Source of the DNA: Hyphomicrobiales bacterium
Lineage (GTDB): Bacteria > Pseudomonadota > Alphaproteobacteria > Rhizobiales > Rhizobiaceae
Length of the DNA stretch: 33,902 bases
Direction of reading: 5' to 3'
Assembly (NCBI GenBank): GCA_900465685.1
Contig: UEGR01000024.1
Location: forward strand, 1 to 33,902
Below the pieces are notes generated by a model. It ran no database searches and had not been told where the DNA came from. It was given only the letters and a program-made list of their open reading frames with translations. Both the position numbers and the translations under genes were made by a program. The stretch's first letter is position 1. The number at the start of each line of letters is the position of its first letter. Below, one piece after another: positions 7,700 to 16,836 of the stretch.

Positions 7700-8293
7700 T
7701 CAGAACAGACGTTCGCGGACATAAATCGTATCGCCAGGCAGGATCGGATCGGAGATCAGAACCCGGCCCGTCAGCACCTTGCCATTGAACTGGCGGGTGA
7801 TGTCGGCATTTTCTTGATTGGCGCGCGGGCTGTAACCGCCTGCGGCTGCAATCGCTTTCTGAACGGTCATGCCCGGCACATAGGAATATTGCCCGGCTGC
7901 GCCCACTTCACCCATCACGAAGATTGGACGATAGCGGTCGATTTCCACGCTGACGTCAGGATCGCGCAGATAACCGCCGCGCAGTTTCGATGCAATCAGG
8001 CCTTCAAGCTGCTTGGCTGTCTTGCCGCGCGCTGGAATGCTGCCGACAAGCGGGAAAGCCACATAGCCTGCCTGATCGACACTATAGGTGTTGGTCAGGC
8101 TTGCTTGTTCAAAGACGGTGATGCGCACGCGATCGCCTGCATCCAGCATATAGGGCTGGTTCAGCGCTTCATGAAAGGCTGGCGGTGCAGGGCGATAGCT
8201 CGTGCACGCTGACGACAGAGTGATCGCCGCAAGACCGAGCGCCGTGAGCAAAGCACGGCCTGTACGCTTGTTGTGAATTTTCTTCGCCATCAT
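7700..8293 (-). CDS. Polysaccharide export lipoprotein (Wza/ExoF-like)
   Basis: A 197-residue envelope protein. A lipoprotein signal ends in LSSAC with the lipidated Cys at 30. Next comes the Poly_export domain (about 48-120, starting YMLDAGDRVRITVFEQ), then one SLBB domain (IFVMGEVGAAGQYSYVPGMTVQKAI, about 124-175). It is much shorter than E. coli Wza and lacks a C-terminal membrane-spanning helix, which is common for the rhizobial short forms. It probably forms the periplasmic part of the export channel with the ExoP-like protein encoded divergently. It appears to be the first gene of the minus-strand EPS transcript. Confidence 0.9.
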   Translation of the reverse strand: MMAKKIHNKRTGRALLTALGLAAITLSSACTSYRPAPPAFHEALNQPYMLDAGDRVRITVFEQASLTNTYSVDQAGYVAFPLVGSIPARGKTAKQLEGLIASKLRGGYLRDPDVSVEIDRYRPIFVMGEVGAAGQYSYVPGMTVQKAIAAAGGYSPRANQENADITRQFNGKVLTGRVLISDPILPGDTIYVRERLF

Positions 8294-8667
8294 GTCTCGC
8301 CTCGGTATCCCCGAAAAGCATCGCCCGCATTTATGGAAACTGATCGTCGCCGAAGCGCGGCCAGATGAATTCCTGTCACTGCGTTATCGATTGATTAGGG
8401 TTAATGGCTGGTAAAGATGTGCCGAGATGGTCAAAAAACTTTCCGGAAAAAGGGAAGGGTAAGGCAACAGAAGTATTGGAAGGCCGCGACAGCTATAGAA
8501 AACGGCTTTGCCACAGCGTGTGTTAGCGGATGCTTGAATAGCGCTGAAATCTCAGAGCTTAACCCTATGGTTACCTTAAGCGTTTACTTTTCCGGCCGGA
8601 AATGGGTATGCGACCTGAAGGGGAATGACGATTGTCAGTAATCGACGGGCGCCTGCGGAGTAACGAA
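8294..8667. other. Divergent control region between the export lipoprotein and ExoP-like genes
   Basis: This 374-bp gap must hold the promoters of both EPS arms. I see no convincing -35/-10 pair and no gene. An inverted repeat TAACC-CTAT-GGTTA (8560-8573) lies about 95 bases before the ExoP-like start. Its TTAACCCT part is echoed in reverse at 8397-8404 (agggttaa). These are candidate operator sites only. Confidence 0.4.
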
Positions 8668-10854
8668 ATGGCGGAAGTCGATTCGTCGTTGAAAGACGCA
8701 GACATCGATATAGGCGCGCTTTTTGGAAGCTTGCGCCGTAACTGGCTTTTGATTGTTGGTGGCGCTCTTTTGATAGCGGCGCTGGCCTGGATCATTTGTC
8801 TGCTTTTGACGCCGGATTACCGCGCCGAATCTCGTATTGTGATTGAGCCTCGTGAATCCGTTTTCACCCGTCCGAACGGCGATAACCCGGCTGAGCGCCC
8901 CTTGCTCGATCCGGAAGGTGTTAAGAGTCAGATTGAAATTCTGACATCCGGCGATCTTCTGAAACGTGTTTCGGACAAGCTGAACCTGACCGGCAATGAT
9001 GTGTTCATCACAACCGAGGTGAGACCATCCAGCCGCGTCCTTATTCTTCTCGGCATGATCGCCGATCCGGCGAAGCTGTCGACGGATGAGCGCGTCCAGC
9101 TGCGACTGCGCAAGAATTTGCAGGTTTATAACATCACCGGGTCGCGTGTTATCGTCGTGCAATATGCTTCGACAAATCCGCAACTGGCAGCTCAAATCGC
9201 CAATACCATTGCGGAAGAATATGTCGCGCTGCAAAGCGCAGCTAAACTGCAATCCAATGACGATGCTACCAATTGGCTGGCGCCGGAAATCGACGATCTG
9301 CGGGCGCATGTGCATGATGCCGAGAAAAAAGTGGCGGATTACCGCGCCTCACGTGGATTGCTGACCGGACAGAGCAACAATACGATTGCATCGCAGCAGC
9401 TTTCCGAAGTTTCGACAGAACTCACCCGCGTTCGCACCGACCGGGCCACGGCAGAGGCGAGGGCGGCGAGTGTTCGCAAAGCGCTCGCCGCTGGCACGCC
9501 GGTCGATACGCTGCCCGAAGTTGTGGCTTCCGGCATGATGCAGCGGCTTGCCGAGCGTCGCATTGAGCTGAATGCGCAGATTGCCGATCTGTCGACGACG
9601 CTTCTCGATGGCCATCCGCGCATCAAGGCGTTGCGCTCCCAACTCATCGACCTCGACCGCCAGACCAAGGCGGAAGGTCGCAAGCTGCTTGCCAGCCTTG
9701 AAAACGATGTTACCACAGCGAAGTTGCGGGAAGACGAGCTGGCGCGCGAACTCAATCGCGTCCAATCGCAGGCCGCACAGGCGGGCGATCAGGAAGTCGA
9801 GCTGCGCGCGCTTGAGCGCGAGGCCGCAGCGCAGCGCCAGCTTCTGGAAACCTATCTGACCCGTTATCGCGAGGCGGCTTCGCGTATCGATCGCAATTAT
9901 GTGCCTGTCGATGCACGCATTCTGCCAGGCGAAACGCCCGCACTGCCATATTTCCCAATGGTTCTGCCAACTGTTGCGGCAACCTTTGCGGCAGCCTTGC
10001 TGCTACTCTCGATCTTCGTGTTGCTGCGCGAACTGTTTAGCGGACGCGCCTTCGTCACAGCCGACGGCCGACGCGTCGAGGCTGTCGAAGAAATCGAAAT
10101 GCCGGTGATTACGGCTGCTGCCAAAGCCGCCGCAGTTCCGCCGACAGCATCCGAACAGGGAGAGGGAATCGTTGCTCCGCGCCGTTCCTGGACAGTGCCT
10201 TTTATAACAAGATCGTCTGGCTCTGACGCACGGACGACACCTGCGCCATCGGCGAAGGAGACGACCATGTCTGCACCGAAGAACCCGAACGGCGTGGAAG
10301 CCATTGCCAATCGTCTGCTTGATGGCCGCGATAAGCGCATTGTGGTGGTTTCGCCCGAAGGTGATGAAGCGTCAGCGACAACTGTGCGTCTGCTGCGCGA
10401 CCTCGCTGACCGTGGCAAGCGCGCTCTTCTGGTGGATATGACCGCGCAGGGTACGGTGGGAAGCGCAATGCTGGATGGGCATAAGCTGCCTGGCATTACC
10501 GAACTTCTGATTGGCGAGAAGCGCTTCAACGAAGTGATACACAGTGACCGTTTCTCGCAGGCGCATGTCGTGCCGCTGGGTGCGGCGGACCCGGTTGAAG
10601 CCATGCGCTCCGTTGATCGCCTGCCGCTTATCCTCGATGCGCTTGAGACTGTTTATGACTTCGTGATCGTCGAATGCGGTCCGTCTTCCGCCGCACAGAT
10701 TCGCCGCGTGGCCGAAAACGACGCGACAGTTGTGATGAGCATTGTCGATCCAGAGAACAATGATGTGGCGCTTGCTGCGCTCGATCTCGATCAGGGCGGT
10801 TATGAGGATGTCGTTATTCTGGTGGACGATAAGAACCCGCGGCCACATGTGTAA
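8668..10854 (+). CDS. ExoP/Wzc-like chain-length protein with a degenerate kinase domain
   Basis: A 728-residue inner-membrane polysaccharide co-polymerase. The Wzz domain lies between helix 1 (about 27-47) and helix 2 (about 431-453), with a long periplasmic coiled coil (about 205-405) and the usual Pro-rich approach to helix 2. The cytoplasmic part (about 535-728) has the layout of a BY-kinase ATPase, but its Walker A position reads SPEGDEASATT (562-572), without the GK lysine. Walker A' is LLVDMT and Walker B is FVIVEC. There is no C-terminal tyrosine cluster. It should still control chain length or export, but ATP hydrolysis is doubtful. Start ATG 8668 follows GGAG at 7 bases; a TTG at 8632 is the alternative. 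Confidence 0.9.
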   Translation: MAEVDSSLKDADIDIGALFGSLRRNWLLIVGGALLIAALAWIICLLLTPDYRAESRIVIEPRESVFTRPNGDNPAERPLLDPEGVKSQIEILTSGDLLKRVSDKLNLTGNDVFITTEVRPSSRVLILLGMIADPAKLSTDERVQLRLRKNLQVYNITGSRVIVVQYASTNPQLAAQIANTIAEEYVALQSAAKLQSNDDATNWLAPEIDDLRAHVHDAEKKVADYRASRGLLTGQSNNTIASQQLSEVSTELTRVRTDRATAEARAASVRKALAAGTPVDTLPEVVASGMMQRLAERRIELNAQIADLSTTLLDGHPRIKALRSQLIDLDRQTKAEGRKLLASLENDVTTAKLREDELARELNRVQSQAAQAGDQEVELRALEREAAAQRQLLETYLTRYREAASRIDRNYVPVDARILPGETPALPYFPMVLPTVAATFAAALLLLSIFVLLRELFSGRAFVTADGRRVEAVEEIEMPVITAAAKAAAVPPTASEQGEGIVAPRRSWTVPFITRSSGSDARTTPAPSAKETTMSAPKNPNGVEAIANRLLDGRDKRIVVVSPEGDEASATTVRLLRDLADRGKRALLVDMTAQGTVGSAMLDGHKLPGITELLIGEKRFNEVIHSDRFSQAHVVPLGAADPVEAMRSVDRLPLILDALETVYDFVIVECGPSSAAQIRRVAENDATVVMSIVDPENNDVALAALDLDQGGYEDVVILVDDKNPRPHV

Positions 10855-10905
10855 TTCGATTCAAAAACAGCGCCTTATACTGAAAAGCTGAATCAAAATC
10901 GCAAC

Positions 10906-12054
10906 TTACTTCCGGGCAAGCTTTGCCCGGATGCGTTTGGCGAGCCGCCAGAGCCGGGGATTACGCTTGATCGTGCCGGCGACGGTGCTGCGTGCGGCTT
11001 GCAGCGCCACAAAGAGCCTGCCTTTCGCCGAGAGCGGCAGAACGGTGTCGAAGATTTCAAGCTCGATGTCGCACCAGTCGCGCTTATAAGGTTCGTCCCC
11101 CACACCGAAACTGTAGACCGCATAACCGGCATCGCAACAGCGCTTGATATCTTCGAAGAACAGAAACTCACCGGGGCTCGCATGGGCCATATCGTCATCG
11201 GCAATGGCGGCAAATTCGGCAGTCGGGCCGCTCGCTGTCAGGTTTTTGCCGACGATAGAGCGGATGATGCCGCCCACTTCCAGAAAGCGTAATTCGCAGA
11301 CTGGCGCTTGTGCCGTGAGACCCTGTCCGTAGAACGCTTTGAAAAATGCCTGTATCGCCTTGTCGGCAAAGGGGTCGCTGATGCCCATCTGCCGGAAGCG
11401 CCCGGCTTTCATAACGAAGAAAAGATCAAGAACCCGGTCGGATTCTTCCGGTGTCTGCGGCTTTTCAATTCGCCAGCCGCCCGCTTCTTCATAGCGGCGC
11501 TCGTGCTGACGGTGCTTTTTCAATCTCCGGCGGCGGTTGGTGCGGTCAAGCACGGCATCAAAACCGCCATCGAGCGAGACCATCAGGACTGGGTTGGGGT
11601 TTCGTTTCTGCCCCAGCGCAAAAAGCGGATTGTCGATATCGTCAACGGCTTCAAGTTGACGCGTCAGCGATAGCGCGTCGATATCCGGTCGCTCTTTGCG
11701 GATAGTGGCAACAAGCCGTTCCAGCGCCTTGCGGCTGACTGCGGATGCTTGTGCTCCATTTAACCACGGGAAATTACCATTGGCATGGTTTCCACCGGGA
11801 TAGCGCGCGATTTTCATGCCGTTCTGGCGGACAACTTCCAGAGGCAGGAGAAGAACGGGACGATCACCATCGAAAATTCCGGCGACGAAACAGTCGCTGT
11901 TGACGCAACGGTGCCAGCAATCGATCCAGGCAAAGGACTGCGGCGCGCCATGCAGGGCTGGTCCTGATGCCCATAAACGCTCGATTTCGGAGAAATCGCT
12001 GATAATGCGTTCCGTAAGCGTGGCCGATCCCGCTATTTTGCCCCGCTCAGTCAT
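10906..12054 (-). CDS. GNAT-family acyltransferase, CelD/BcsL type
   Basis: A 382-residue cytoplasmic protein with the two-lobed architecture of the Acetyltransf_6 (CelD/BcsL) group. The N-terminal part begins with a SFAWIDCWHRC segment. The central basic stretch RTNRRRRLKKHRQHERR is typical of the family. The C-terminal GNAT core includes GEFLFFEDIKRCCDAG and ends near the hallmark FGVGDEPYKRDWC. Such proteins are found in cellulose and EPS gene clusters and are thought to acylate sugars, so it may decorate the polysaccharide made by the neighbouring genes. It is convergent with the ExoP-like gene, 51 bases away. Acyl donor and acceptor are unknown. Confidence 0.82.
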   Translation of the reverse strand: MTERGKIAGSATLTERIISDFSEIERLWASGPALHGAPQSFAWIDCWHRCVNSDCFVAGIFDGDRPVLLLPLEVVRQNGMKIARYPGGNHANGNFPWLNGAQASAVSRKALERLVATIRKERPDIDALSLTRQLEAVDDIDNPLFALGQKRNPNPVLMVSLDGGFDAVLDRTNRRRRLKKHRQHERRYEEAGGWRIEKPQTPEESDRVLDLFFVMKAGRFRQMGISDPFADKAIQAFFKAFYGQGLTAQAPVCELRFLEVGGIIRSIVGKNLTASGPTAEFAAIADDDMAHASPGEFLFFEDIKRCCDAGYAVYSFGVGDEPYKRDWCDIELEIFDTVLPLSAKGRLFVALQAARSTVAGTIKRNPRLWRLAKRIRAKLARK

Positions 12055-12079
12055 GCTGCGATGCGCCCCTCGGAATATG

Positions 12080-12298
12080 TCAGAGCTGCTTTTTACGCGG
12101 CGGCTGCGCCATCCACCAGATAATCGCCATGGCAGGCAGAACCCAAAGCAGGCCCGACGCTATGAAATAGAGCAGATGCACCCATGCCGGAGAATTGCCG
12201 AGATGCGCGACGGCGATGATCGTGGCCAGAATCGCATAGACGATGACCAGCGTTACCAGCAGAAATGTGCCGATCAGTTTCTTCAGCCTTACGGGCAT
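12080..12298 (-). CDS. DUF2842-like small membrane protein
   Basis: A 72-residue protein with two hydrophobic helices, the second containing SGLLWVLPAMAIIWWM, and a basic C-terminus. This matches the alphaproteobacterial DUF2842 family, whose function is unknown. ATG 12298 follows AAAGGAGA at 6-7 bases, which rules out the much longer upstream frame. It starts 25 bases upstream of the CelD-like gene on the same strand and is divergent from ctaA. Confidence 0.78.
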   Translation of the reverse strand: MPVRLKKLIGTFLLVTLVIVYAILATIIAVAHLGNSPAWVHLLYFIASGLLWVLPAMAIIWWMAQPPRKKQL

Positions 12299-12451
12299 GA
12301 TTGCGTCTCTCCTTTTCCCCGCACCATCACTAACCGCTGTACCCCGTCTGCGAAAGGGCAAAAAACGCGGCGGCATGTCGCGTAGGCTTGCCTTGTAACT
12401 CACGGGTCGATGCTGCATGTATCCCTCCAGATGTTTTGAAGGATGAACGGC

Positions 12452-13528
12452 ATGACGGCAGCATCGATGGCGCAGCGCGGAGAGCGAAGCTCAAGAACGT
12501 CGAAGGACGAACGCGACCGGCGCCTTGTGCGTTACTGGCTTTATGTGGTTTTCGTTGTGCTGATCGCTATCGTGATGGTGGGCGGCGCCACCCGAATGAC
12601 CGGCTCCGGCTTGTCCATCACCGAATGGAAGCCGATCCACGGTGTTATTCCCCCGCTCAACCATGCGGAATGGGTGGAAGAGTTCGATAAATACCGCCAG
12701 ATCCCGCAATATCAGCAGATCAACAAGGGCATGGCCCTTGAAGAGTTCCAGTATATTTTCTGGTGGGAATGGGCGCATCGCCTGCTGGCCCGCTTTGTCG
12801 GTTTCCTTGTGGCCGTGCCGCTGATCTTCTTCTGGGCGACAGGTCGCCTGAAGGGTGGACTGAAATACCGTATGCTGGGTCTTCTGGCGTTGGGCGGGTT
12901 TCAGGGTGCGATTGGCTGGTGGATGGTCGCGTCCGGTCTCAGCGAGCTTACCAGCGTCAGCCAATACCGGCTTGCGATCCACCTCACCACAGCCTGCGTG
13001 ATTATTACGGCGGTCTTCTACATTGCGAGAGGGCTTGTGACCTATACGGAGCGCCCGGCCGAGCGGTCGGTGCAGCGCTTTGCCGGATGGCTGGTCTTTG
13101 CCGTTCTGGTGCAGATCTATCTCGGCGGTCTGGTTGCCGGGCTGCATGCTGGTCTCACCTTTAACACCTGGCCCTTGATGGATGGCGCGATTATCCCATC
13201 CGATCTGTTCATCCAGTCGCCATGGTGGCGTAATCTGTTCGAAAACCCGAAAACGGTGCAGTTCGTGCATCGCATGTTTGCCTATACGGTTCTGGTTCTC
13301 ACCGTTCTCCACGCCGTTCAGGTCTGGAAAGATGCGCCGGGTACAACCCATGCGCGGCGGACGGTTGTGCTGCTCGGCCTCGTGCTGGTGCAGGCTGTGA
13401 TCGGTATTGGAACGTTGCTGATGAGTGTGCCGCTGCATATGGGCCTGACGCACCAGTTTGTCGCACTGATCGTGCTGGCTTTCGCGGTTGCGCATTGGCG
13501 CGCCACAAAGGGCGCTTACGCGGGATAA
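12452..13528 (+). CDS. ctaA: Heme A synthase CtaA
   Basis: This 358-residue inner-membrane enzyme oxidises the C8 methyl of heme O to the formyl of heme A, needed for aa3-type cytochrome oxidases. Eight helices are evident. Conserved features include [18 protein letters not shown] (residues 43-61), His109 in WWEWAHR, His in [32 protein letters not shown] and LTHQFVAL; the histidines are heme ligands. It is the type without the cysteine pair of Bacillus CtaA. ATG 12452 is preferred because GAAGGA lies 8 bases before it. The in-frame ATG at 12443 overlaps that site. Its 3' end overlaps the convergent kinase gene by 13 bases. Confidence 0.95.
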   Translation: MTAASMAQRGERSSRTSKDERDRRLVRYWLYVVFVVLIAIVMVGGATRMTGSGLSITEWKPIHGVIPPLNHAEWVEEFDKYRQIPQYQQINKGMALEEFQYIFWWEWAHRLLARFVGFLVAVPLIFFWATGRLKGGLKYRMLGLLALGGFQGAIGWWMVASGLSELTSVSQYRLAIHLTTACVIITAVFYIARGLVTYTERPAERSVQRFAGWLVFAVLVQIYLGGLVAGLHAGLTFNTWPLMDGAIIPSDLFIQSPWWRNLFENPKTVQFVHRMFAYTVLVLTVLHAVQVWKDAPGTTHARRTVVLLGLVLVQAVIGIGTLLMSVPLHMGLTHQFVALIVLAFAVAHWRATKGAYAG

Positions 13529-14349
13529 GTCGTCTGGCGCAAATATCTCAGCGCGGTGGCGATCTTTAGCTCCCGCGCTTCGTCAGTGTGATTGCTGTCC
13601 TCGCGGTGCCAAGCGGCTGAAAGACAGCCATAGGCAAAGGCATAATCGAGAATATAGGACGGCGCGCGACCGATGATCGGCGCGAAATGCTCTGCCATGC
13701 GTTTTGCACGGCCAAGGTCGAGACAAAGATCGTCACGATCCAGTGGATTGTAGAAAATATTGGCGGCATCGAAAGCTGCATCGCCGATCAACCCGTGTGG
13801 ATCAATCGCAAGCCAGCCACGCGGCCCTTGCATGATATTCTCGTGGTGAATGTCGCCATGCAGCGGAATGGGCTGATGCGGTGTCGCCAGGAGCTGCTTT
13901 GCAAGCGCTGTGGCCTCCGCGTAGAGCGGCGTCTGGTCTGCGACGGCGAAAAGGCCGGAGAAATGCTTGTCGAGCGGTTGCAGGTCTGACGGCACGGGTT
14001 CGGGCGAGGGCGTATGCAGCGCGGCCAGAACTTGCCCGAAAATCACCAGGCAATCCGCATCGTGGCCGTCTTTGAGGTGTTGATCGAGATGATAGCTGCC
14101 GGCATATTCGAGCAGCATCGACGTGCCTTTAAGATCGTACAGACGCGCCGCGCCGTGCCCATCCTGCCAGCGCAGATAATGTGCGCCGCGCATTTCCTCC
14201 AGCCCGGCTGGTTTCAACTGCTTGATAACAAAAACCTCGCCCGGATGATCGATGCGTTCGACCTTCCAGACGAGGCTTGAATGCGTATCCGCCAGCGGTT
14301 CGAACGAACCGATATTCCATTCGTCAGGGAATACCGGTTCAATCGTCAT
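13516..14349 (-). CDS. APH(6)-family phosphotransferase (aminoglycoside/hydroxyurea kinase fold)
   Basis: A 277-residue cytoplasmic kinase-fold protein. It has an ATP-site lysine in FVIKQL (Lys43), the catalytic loop [10 protein letters not shown] (Asp166, Asn171) and the metal-binding [13 protein letters not shown] (Asp183), followed by [10 protein letters not shown]. This series is the signature of the family that includes the streptomycin 6-kinases StrB and the hydroxyurea kinase, so it could phosphorylate streptomycin-like compounds. Many chromosomal members have no proven resistance role. It begins on the last base of the argC stop region (1-base overlap), so it is probably cotranscribed with argC. 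Substrate remains open. Confidence 0.82.
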   Translation of the reverse strand: MTIEPVFPDEWNIGSFEPLADTHSSLVWKVERIDHPGEVFVIKQLKPAGLEEMRGAHYLRWQDGHGAARLYDLKGTSMLLEYAGSYHLDQHLKDGHDADCLVIFGQVLAALHTPSPEPVPSDLQPLDKHFSGLFAVADQTPLYAEATALAKQLLATPHQPIPLHGDIHHENIMQGPRGWLAIDPHGLIGDAAFDAANIFYNPLDRDDLCLDLGRAKRMAEHFAPIIGRAPSYILDYAFAYGCLSAAWHREDSNHTDEARELKIATALRYLRQTTYPA

Positions 14350-15284
14350 CAGGCTTTGTCGAGCATGAGGTTCATGTTCTGCACAGCCGCACCCGATGCG
14401 CCCTTGCCGAGATTGTCGAGCAGGGCGACCAGATTGACCTGATCGTCGCCTTCGGTGCCGAAGACAAAGAGCTTCATGCCATCCTTGCCAGCAAGCTCTT
14501 CCGCATCGACACGGGGAAGCTTGGCGCTTTCTTCCAGAGGTACGACTTCGACGATGTCCTGACCGGCATAATGCGCGCTCAAGGCAGCGTGAACCTTTGC
14601 AAGCGATGGCCTGCCTTCAAGCTCATTCAGGAACAGCGGAACCTGCACGATCATCCCTTGCGGGAAACGTCCGACACTCGGGCTGAAGATCGGGCGACGG
14701 TCAAGGCGTCCATGCAGCTGCAATTCCGGCACGTGCTTGTGATGCAGCGGCAGGCCGTAAAGGAAGTTGTTGGAAGCCAGATAGTCTGGATTGTTCTTGT
14801 CTTCCATCTGGGCGATCAACTGCTTGCCGCCGCCCGTATAACCGGAAACGGCATTGACGCTAACGGGATAGTCAGGCGGCAACAGCCCAGCGTCACGCAG
14901 CGGACGAATGAGCGCAATTGCGCCAGTCGGATAGCAGCCCGGATTGGCGACGAGGCGCGCCTCGGCAATGCGCTCGCGCTGGCCTTTGGCCAGTTCGGCA
15001 AAGCCATAGGCCCATTCCGGATGCACGCGGAATGCGGTCGACGTATCGATGATCCGGGTCGAATTATGGTCCCGAAGCAGGGAAACGGCTTCCTTCGATG
15101 CATCGTCAGGCAGGCACAGAATGGCAATGTCGGCAGAGCGCAGATAGTCGGCGCGCAAATCCTTGTTGCGCCGCTCGGCTTCCGGGATTGAAATCACTTC
15201 AAGATCGTCGCGCTCGGCCAGACGGCTGCGGATTTGCAGGCCAGTGGTACCGTGTTCGCCATCGATGAAGATTTTCGGTTTCAT
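14349..15284 (-). CDS. argC: N-acetyl-gamma-glutamyl-phosphate reductase, type 2
   Basis: A 311-residue cytoplasmic enzyme of arginine synthesis that reduces N-acetylglutamyl phosphate to the semialdehyde using NADPH. The N-terminus [19 protein letters not shown] carries the dinucleotide site, and the catalytic Cys117 lies in [21 protein letters not shown] and [10 protein letters not shown] follow. Length fits the short type-2 ArgC of Rhizobiales. ATG 15284 is preceded by AAAGG at 8 bases; the ATG at 15305 has no ribosome site. The APH(6)-like gene overlaps its stop. The other arginine genes are not in this window. Confidence 0.95.
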   Translation of the reverse strand: MKPKIFIDGEHGTTGLQIRSRLAERDDLEVISIPEAERRNKDLRADYLRSADIAILCLPDDASKEAVSLLRDHNSTRIIDTSTAFRVHPEWAYGFAELAKGQRERIAEARLVANPGCYPTGAIALIRPLRDAGLLPPDYPVSVNAVSGYTGGGKQLIAQMEDKNNPDYLASNNFLYGLPLHHKHVPELQLHGRLDRRPIFSPSVGRFPQGMIVQVPLFLNELEGRPSLAKVHAALSAHYAGQDIVEVVPLEESAKLPRVDAEELAGKDGMKLFVFGTEGDDQVNLVALLDNLGKGASGAAVQNMNLMLDKA

Positions 15285-15379
15285 GCTTTTGCCTTTTGAT
15301 TTCATAAAGTTACGACAAATTCCGGAATCGGTTTTTCAACCGCTTGAATCAATTTCTCAACCGCGCGAAAGCGGCGCCG

Positions 15380-16330
15380 TCATCGTCGTTCTTTCTGTTC
15401 TGCCAGCAGGCCCAGATAATACATCGCAATTGTGGCTCCAGCGATAGCCGTAATATCGGCATGATCATAAGCTGGTGCAACCTCGACCACATCCGCACCG
15501 ACAAAGTCAAGCGGTGTGAGCTTGCGCAGGATCGACAGCATCTTGGCCGAGGAAGGGCCGCCAGCTACCGGCGTGCCCGTGCCGGGCGCAAAAGCGGGAT
15601 CAAGGCAATCGATATCGAAGGTCAGATAGGTCTTCTTGCCAGCCGTGCGCTTTAGAATGGCGTCGGCAATCTCCGCCGCCGTCATATCTTCGACTTCGTG
15701 GCCGTAAATGATCTTGATGCCGCAATCGTCCGGCGCATGGGTGCGAATGCCGACCTGGATGGAGTGGTCCGGGTCGATGATGCCGTCGCGCACTGCGCGG
15801 GCAACGAAGGAACCGTGGTCGATCCGCTTGCCGTCATCGAACCAGGTGTCCTGATGCGCATCGAACTGCACCAGCGCCAGCGGGCCGTATTTCGCGGCAT
15901 GGGCTTTCAGAAGCGGCCATGTCACGAAATGGTCGCCGCCAAGCGTTAGCAAAAACGCGTCGGATTTGAGGATTTTTGCCGCTTCGCGCTCAATCGTGGC
16001 TGGCGTCTTGTAATGATTGCCGTAGTCGAGCAGGCAGTCGCCATAGTCGATGACCGCGAGATTTTCGAACAGATCACGCTGGAACGGATATTGCGGATCA
16101 TTGTCGAAAATGGCCGATGCGCGCCGGATGGCCTGCGGGCCGAAACGCGCGCCGGGCCGGTTTGACACCGCGGCATCGAACGGAATGCCCCAGACAACAG
16201 CTTCCGCGTCTTTGAGCGATTTCGTATAGACGCGCCGCATGAAAGACAGCACGCCCGCATGGGTCGGGTCTGTCGCAGCGCTTGTCAGGCTGCGTGCGGT
16301 GAATGCGTGATCAATGGTCTTGGATGGCAT
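15380..16330 (-). CDS. speB: Agmatinase/ureohydrolase family protein
   Basis: A 316-residue binuclear-manganese ureohydrolase, most likely agmatinase, which splits agmatine into putrescine and urea. All metal ligands are visible: His134 in GGDHF, Asp157/His159/Asp161 in DAHQD, and Asp239/Asp241 in FDIDCLD. The C-terminal EVAPAYDHADITA segment is typical of agmatinases and guanidino-acid hydrolases. Family members also act on other guanidino compounds, so the exact substrate is inferred. It is on the same strand as argC, 95 bases upstream of it. Confidence 0.87.
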   Translation of the reverse strand: MPSKTIDHAFTARSLTSAATDPTHAGVLSFMRRVYTKSLKDAEAVVWGIPFDAAVSNRPGARFGPQAIRRASAIFDNDPQYPFQRDLFENLAVIDYGDCLLDYGNHYKTPATIEREAAKILKSDAFLLTLGGDHFVTWPLLKAHAAKYGPLALVQFDAHQDTWFDDGKRIDHGSFVARAVRDGIIDPDHSIQVGIRTHAPDDCGIKIIYGHEVEDMTAAEIADAILKRTAGKKTYLTFDIDCLDPAFAPGTGTPVAGGPSSAKMLSILRKLTPLDFVGADVVEVAPAYDHADITAIAGATIAMYYLGLLAEQKERR

Positions 16331-16392
16331 GGCCGTTTCCCGATGAAGCTCAGACTTCTATAACCGGTCATTTGAGAAATTGGGAAGAGGTT

Positions 16393-16731
16393 TTAATCCC
16401 GATCGAAGCCGTAGGCGCGTTCGATACGACCAATACGGACGCGATAGGTTTCATACCATTGCTGGCGACCAAGCTTTTGCGCCACGAGATGATCCACTTC
16501 GCGCTTCCATGCCCGAATACTGTCTTCATCCGCCCAGAACGAGTTTGTGATGCCAAAGCCTTCCGCATCGCGGGCGCTTTCGACGCCAAGATATCCGGGT
16601 TGTTGCGCCGCGAGTTCGGCCATGCGCACCGCCATATCGCCATAGCCATCGTCGTCACCAATGCGCTGCGAAGCGAACGTCACAACGTAATAAGGCGGCT
16701 CCGGTGTGACGGCAAAGCGGTCGGATGACAT
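16393..16731 (-). CDS. Antibiotic biosynthesis monooxygenase-like (ABM/EthD fold) protein
   Basis: A 112-residue protein with the dimeric ferredoxin-like alpha/beta pattern of ABM-domain proteins: YYVVTFASQR, a helix with MAELAAQQPGYLGVESAR, then FWADEDSIRAWKREVDHLVAQKLG. Members include small cofactor-free oxygenases and heme-degrading proteins, but most are uncharacterised, and here only the fold can be supported. ATG 16731 follows AAGGAG at 8 bases; the longer upstream frame has no ribosome site. It precedes the agmatinase gene by 62 bases on the same strand and may share its transcript. Confidence 0.78.
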   Translation of the reverse strand: MSSDRFAVTPEPPYYVVTFASQRIGDDDGYGDMAVRMAELAAQQPGYLGVESARDAEGFGITNSFWADEDSIRAWKREVDHLVAQKLGRQQWYETYRVRIGRIERAYGFDRD

Positions 16732-16772
16732 CGTGCTGGCTCCTTGCTGGCTGATTCCTGAAATCCATAACA

Positions 16773-16798
16773 AAAAGCGGACCCGAAAGCCCGCTTTT
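16773..16798 (-). terminator. Intrinsic terminator of the autotransporter gene
   Basis: On the minus strand an 8-bp stem AAAAGCGG/CCGCTTTT encloses a 10-base loop and ends in a run of five T. It lies about 40 bases beyond the autotransporter stop codon. Confidence 0.75.
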
Positions 16799-16836
16799 CC
16801 GTATGCACAACGCGATATCCGCCCGTTCGCGGCGCG

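Noticed and set aside
9897..10604. A 235-codon frame antisense to the ExoP-like gene
   Set aside because: Ser/Ala/Arg-rich shadow of a GC-rich coding region; the plus-strand frame has full family motifs.
10910..10935. Hairpin ccgggcaa/ttgcccgg as a terminator for the ExoP-like gene
   Set aside because: It falls inside the coding end of the convergent acyltransferase gene and lacks a T-run on the plus strand.
12491..13495. A 334-codon frame antisense to ctaA
   Set aside because: It lies wholly within ctaA on the other strand, is rich in His/Gln/Arg as expected from reverse-frame reading of a membrane-protein gene, and has no ribosome site.
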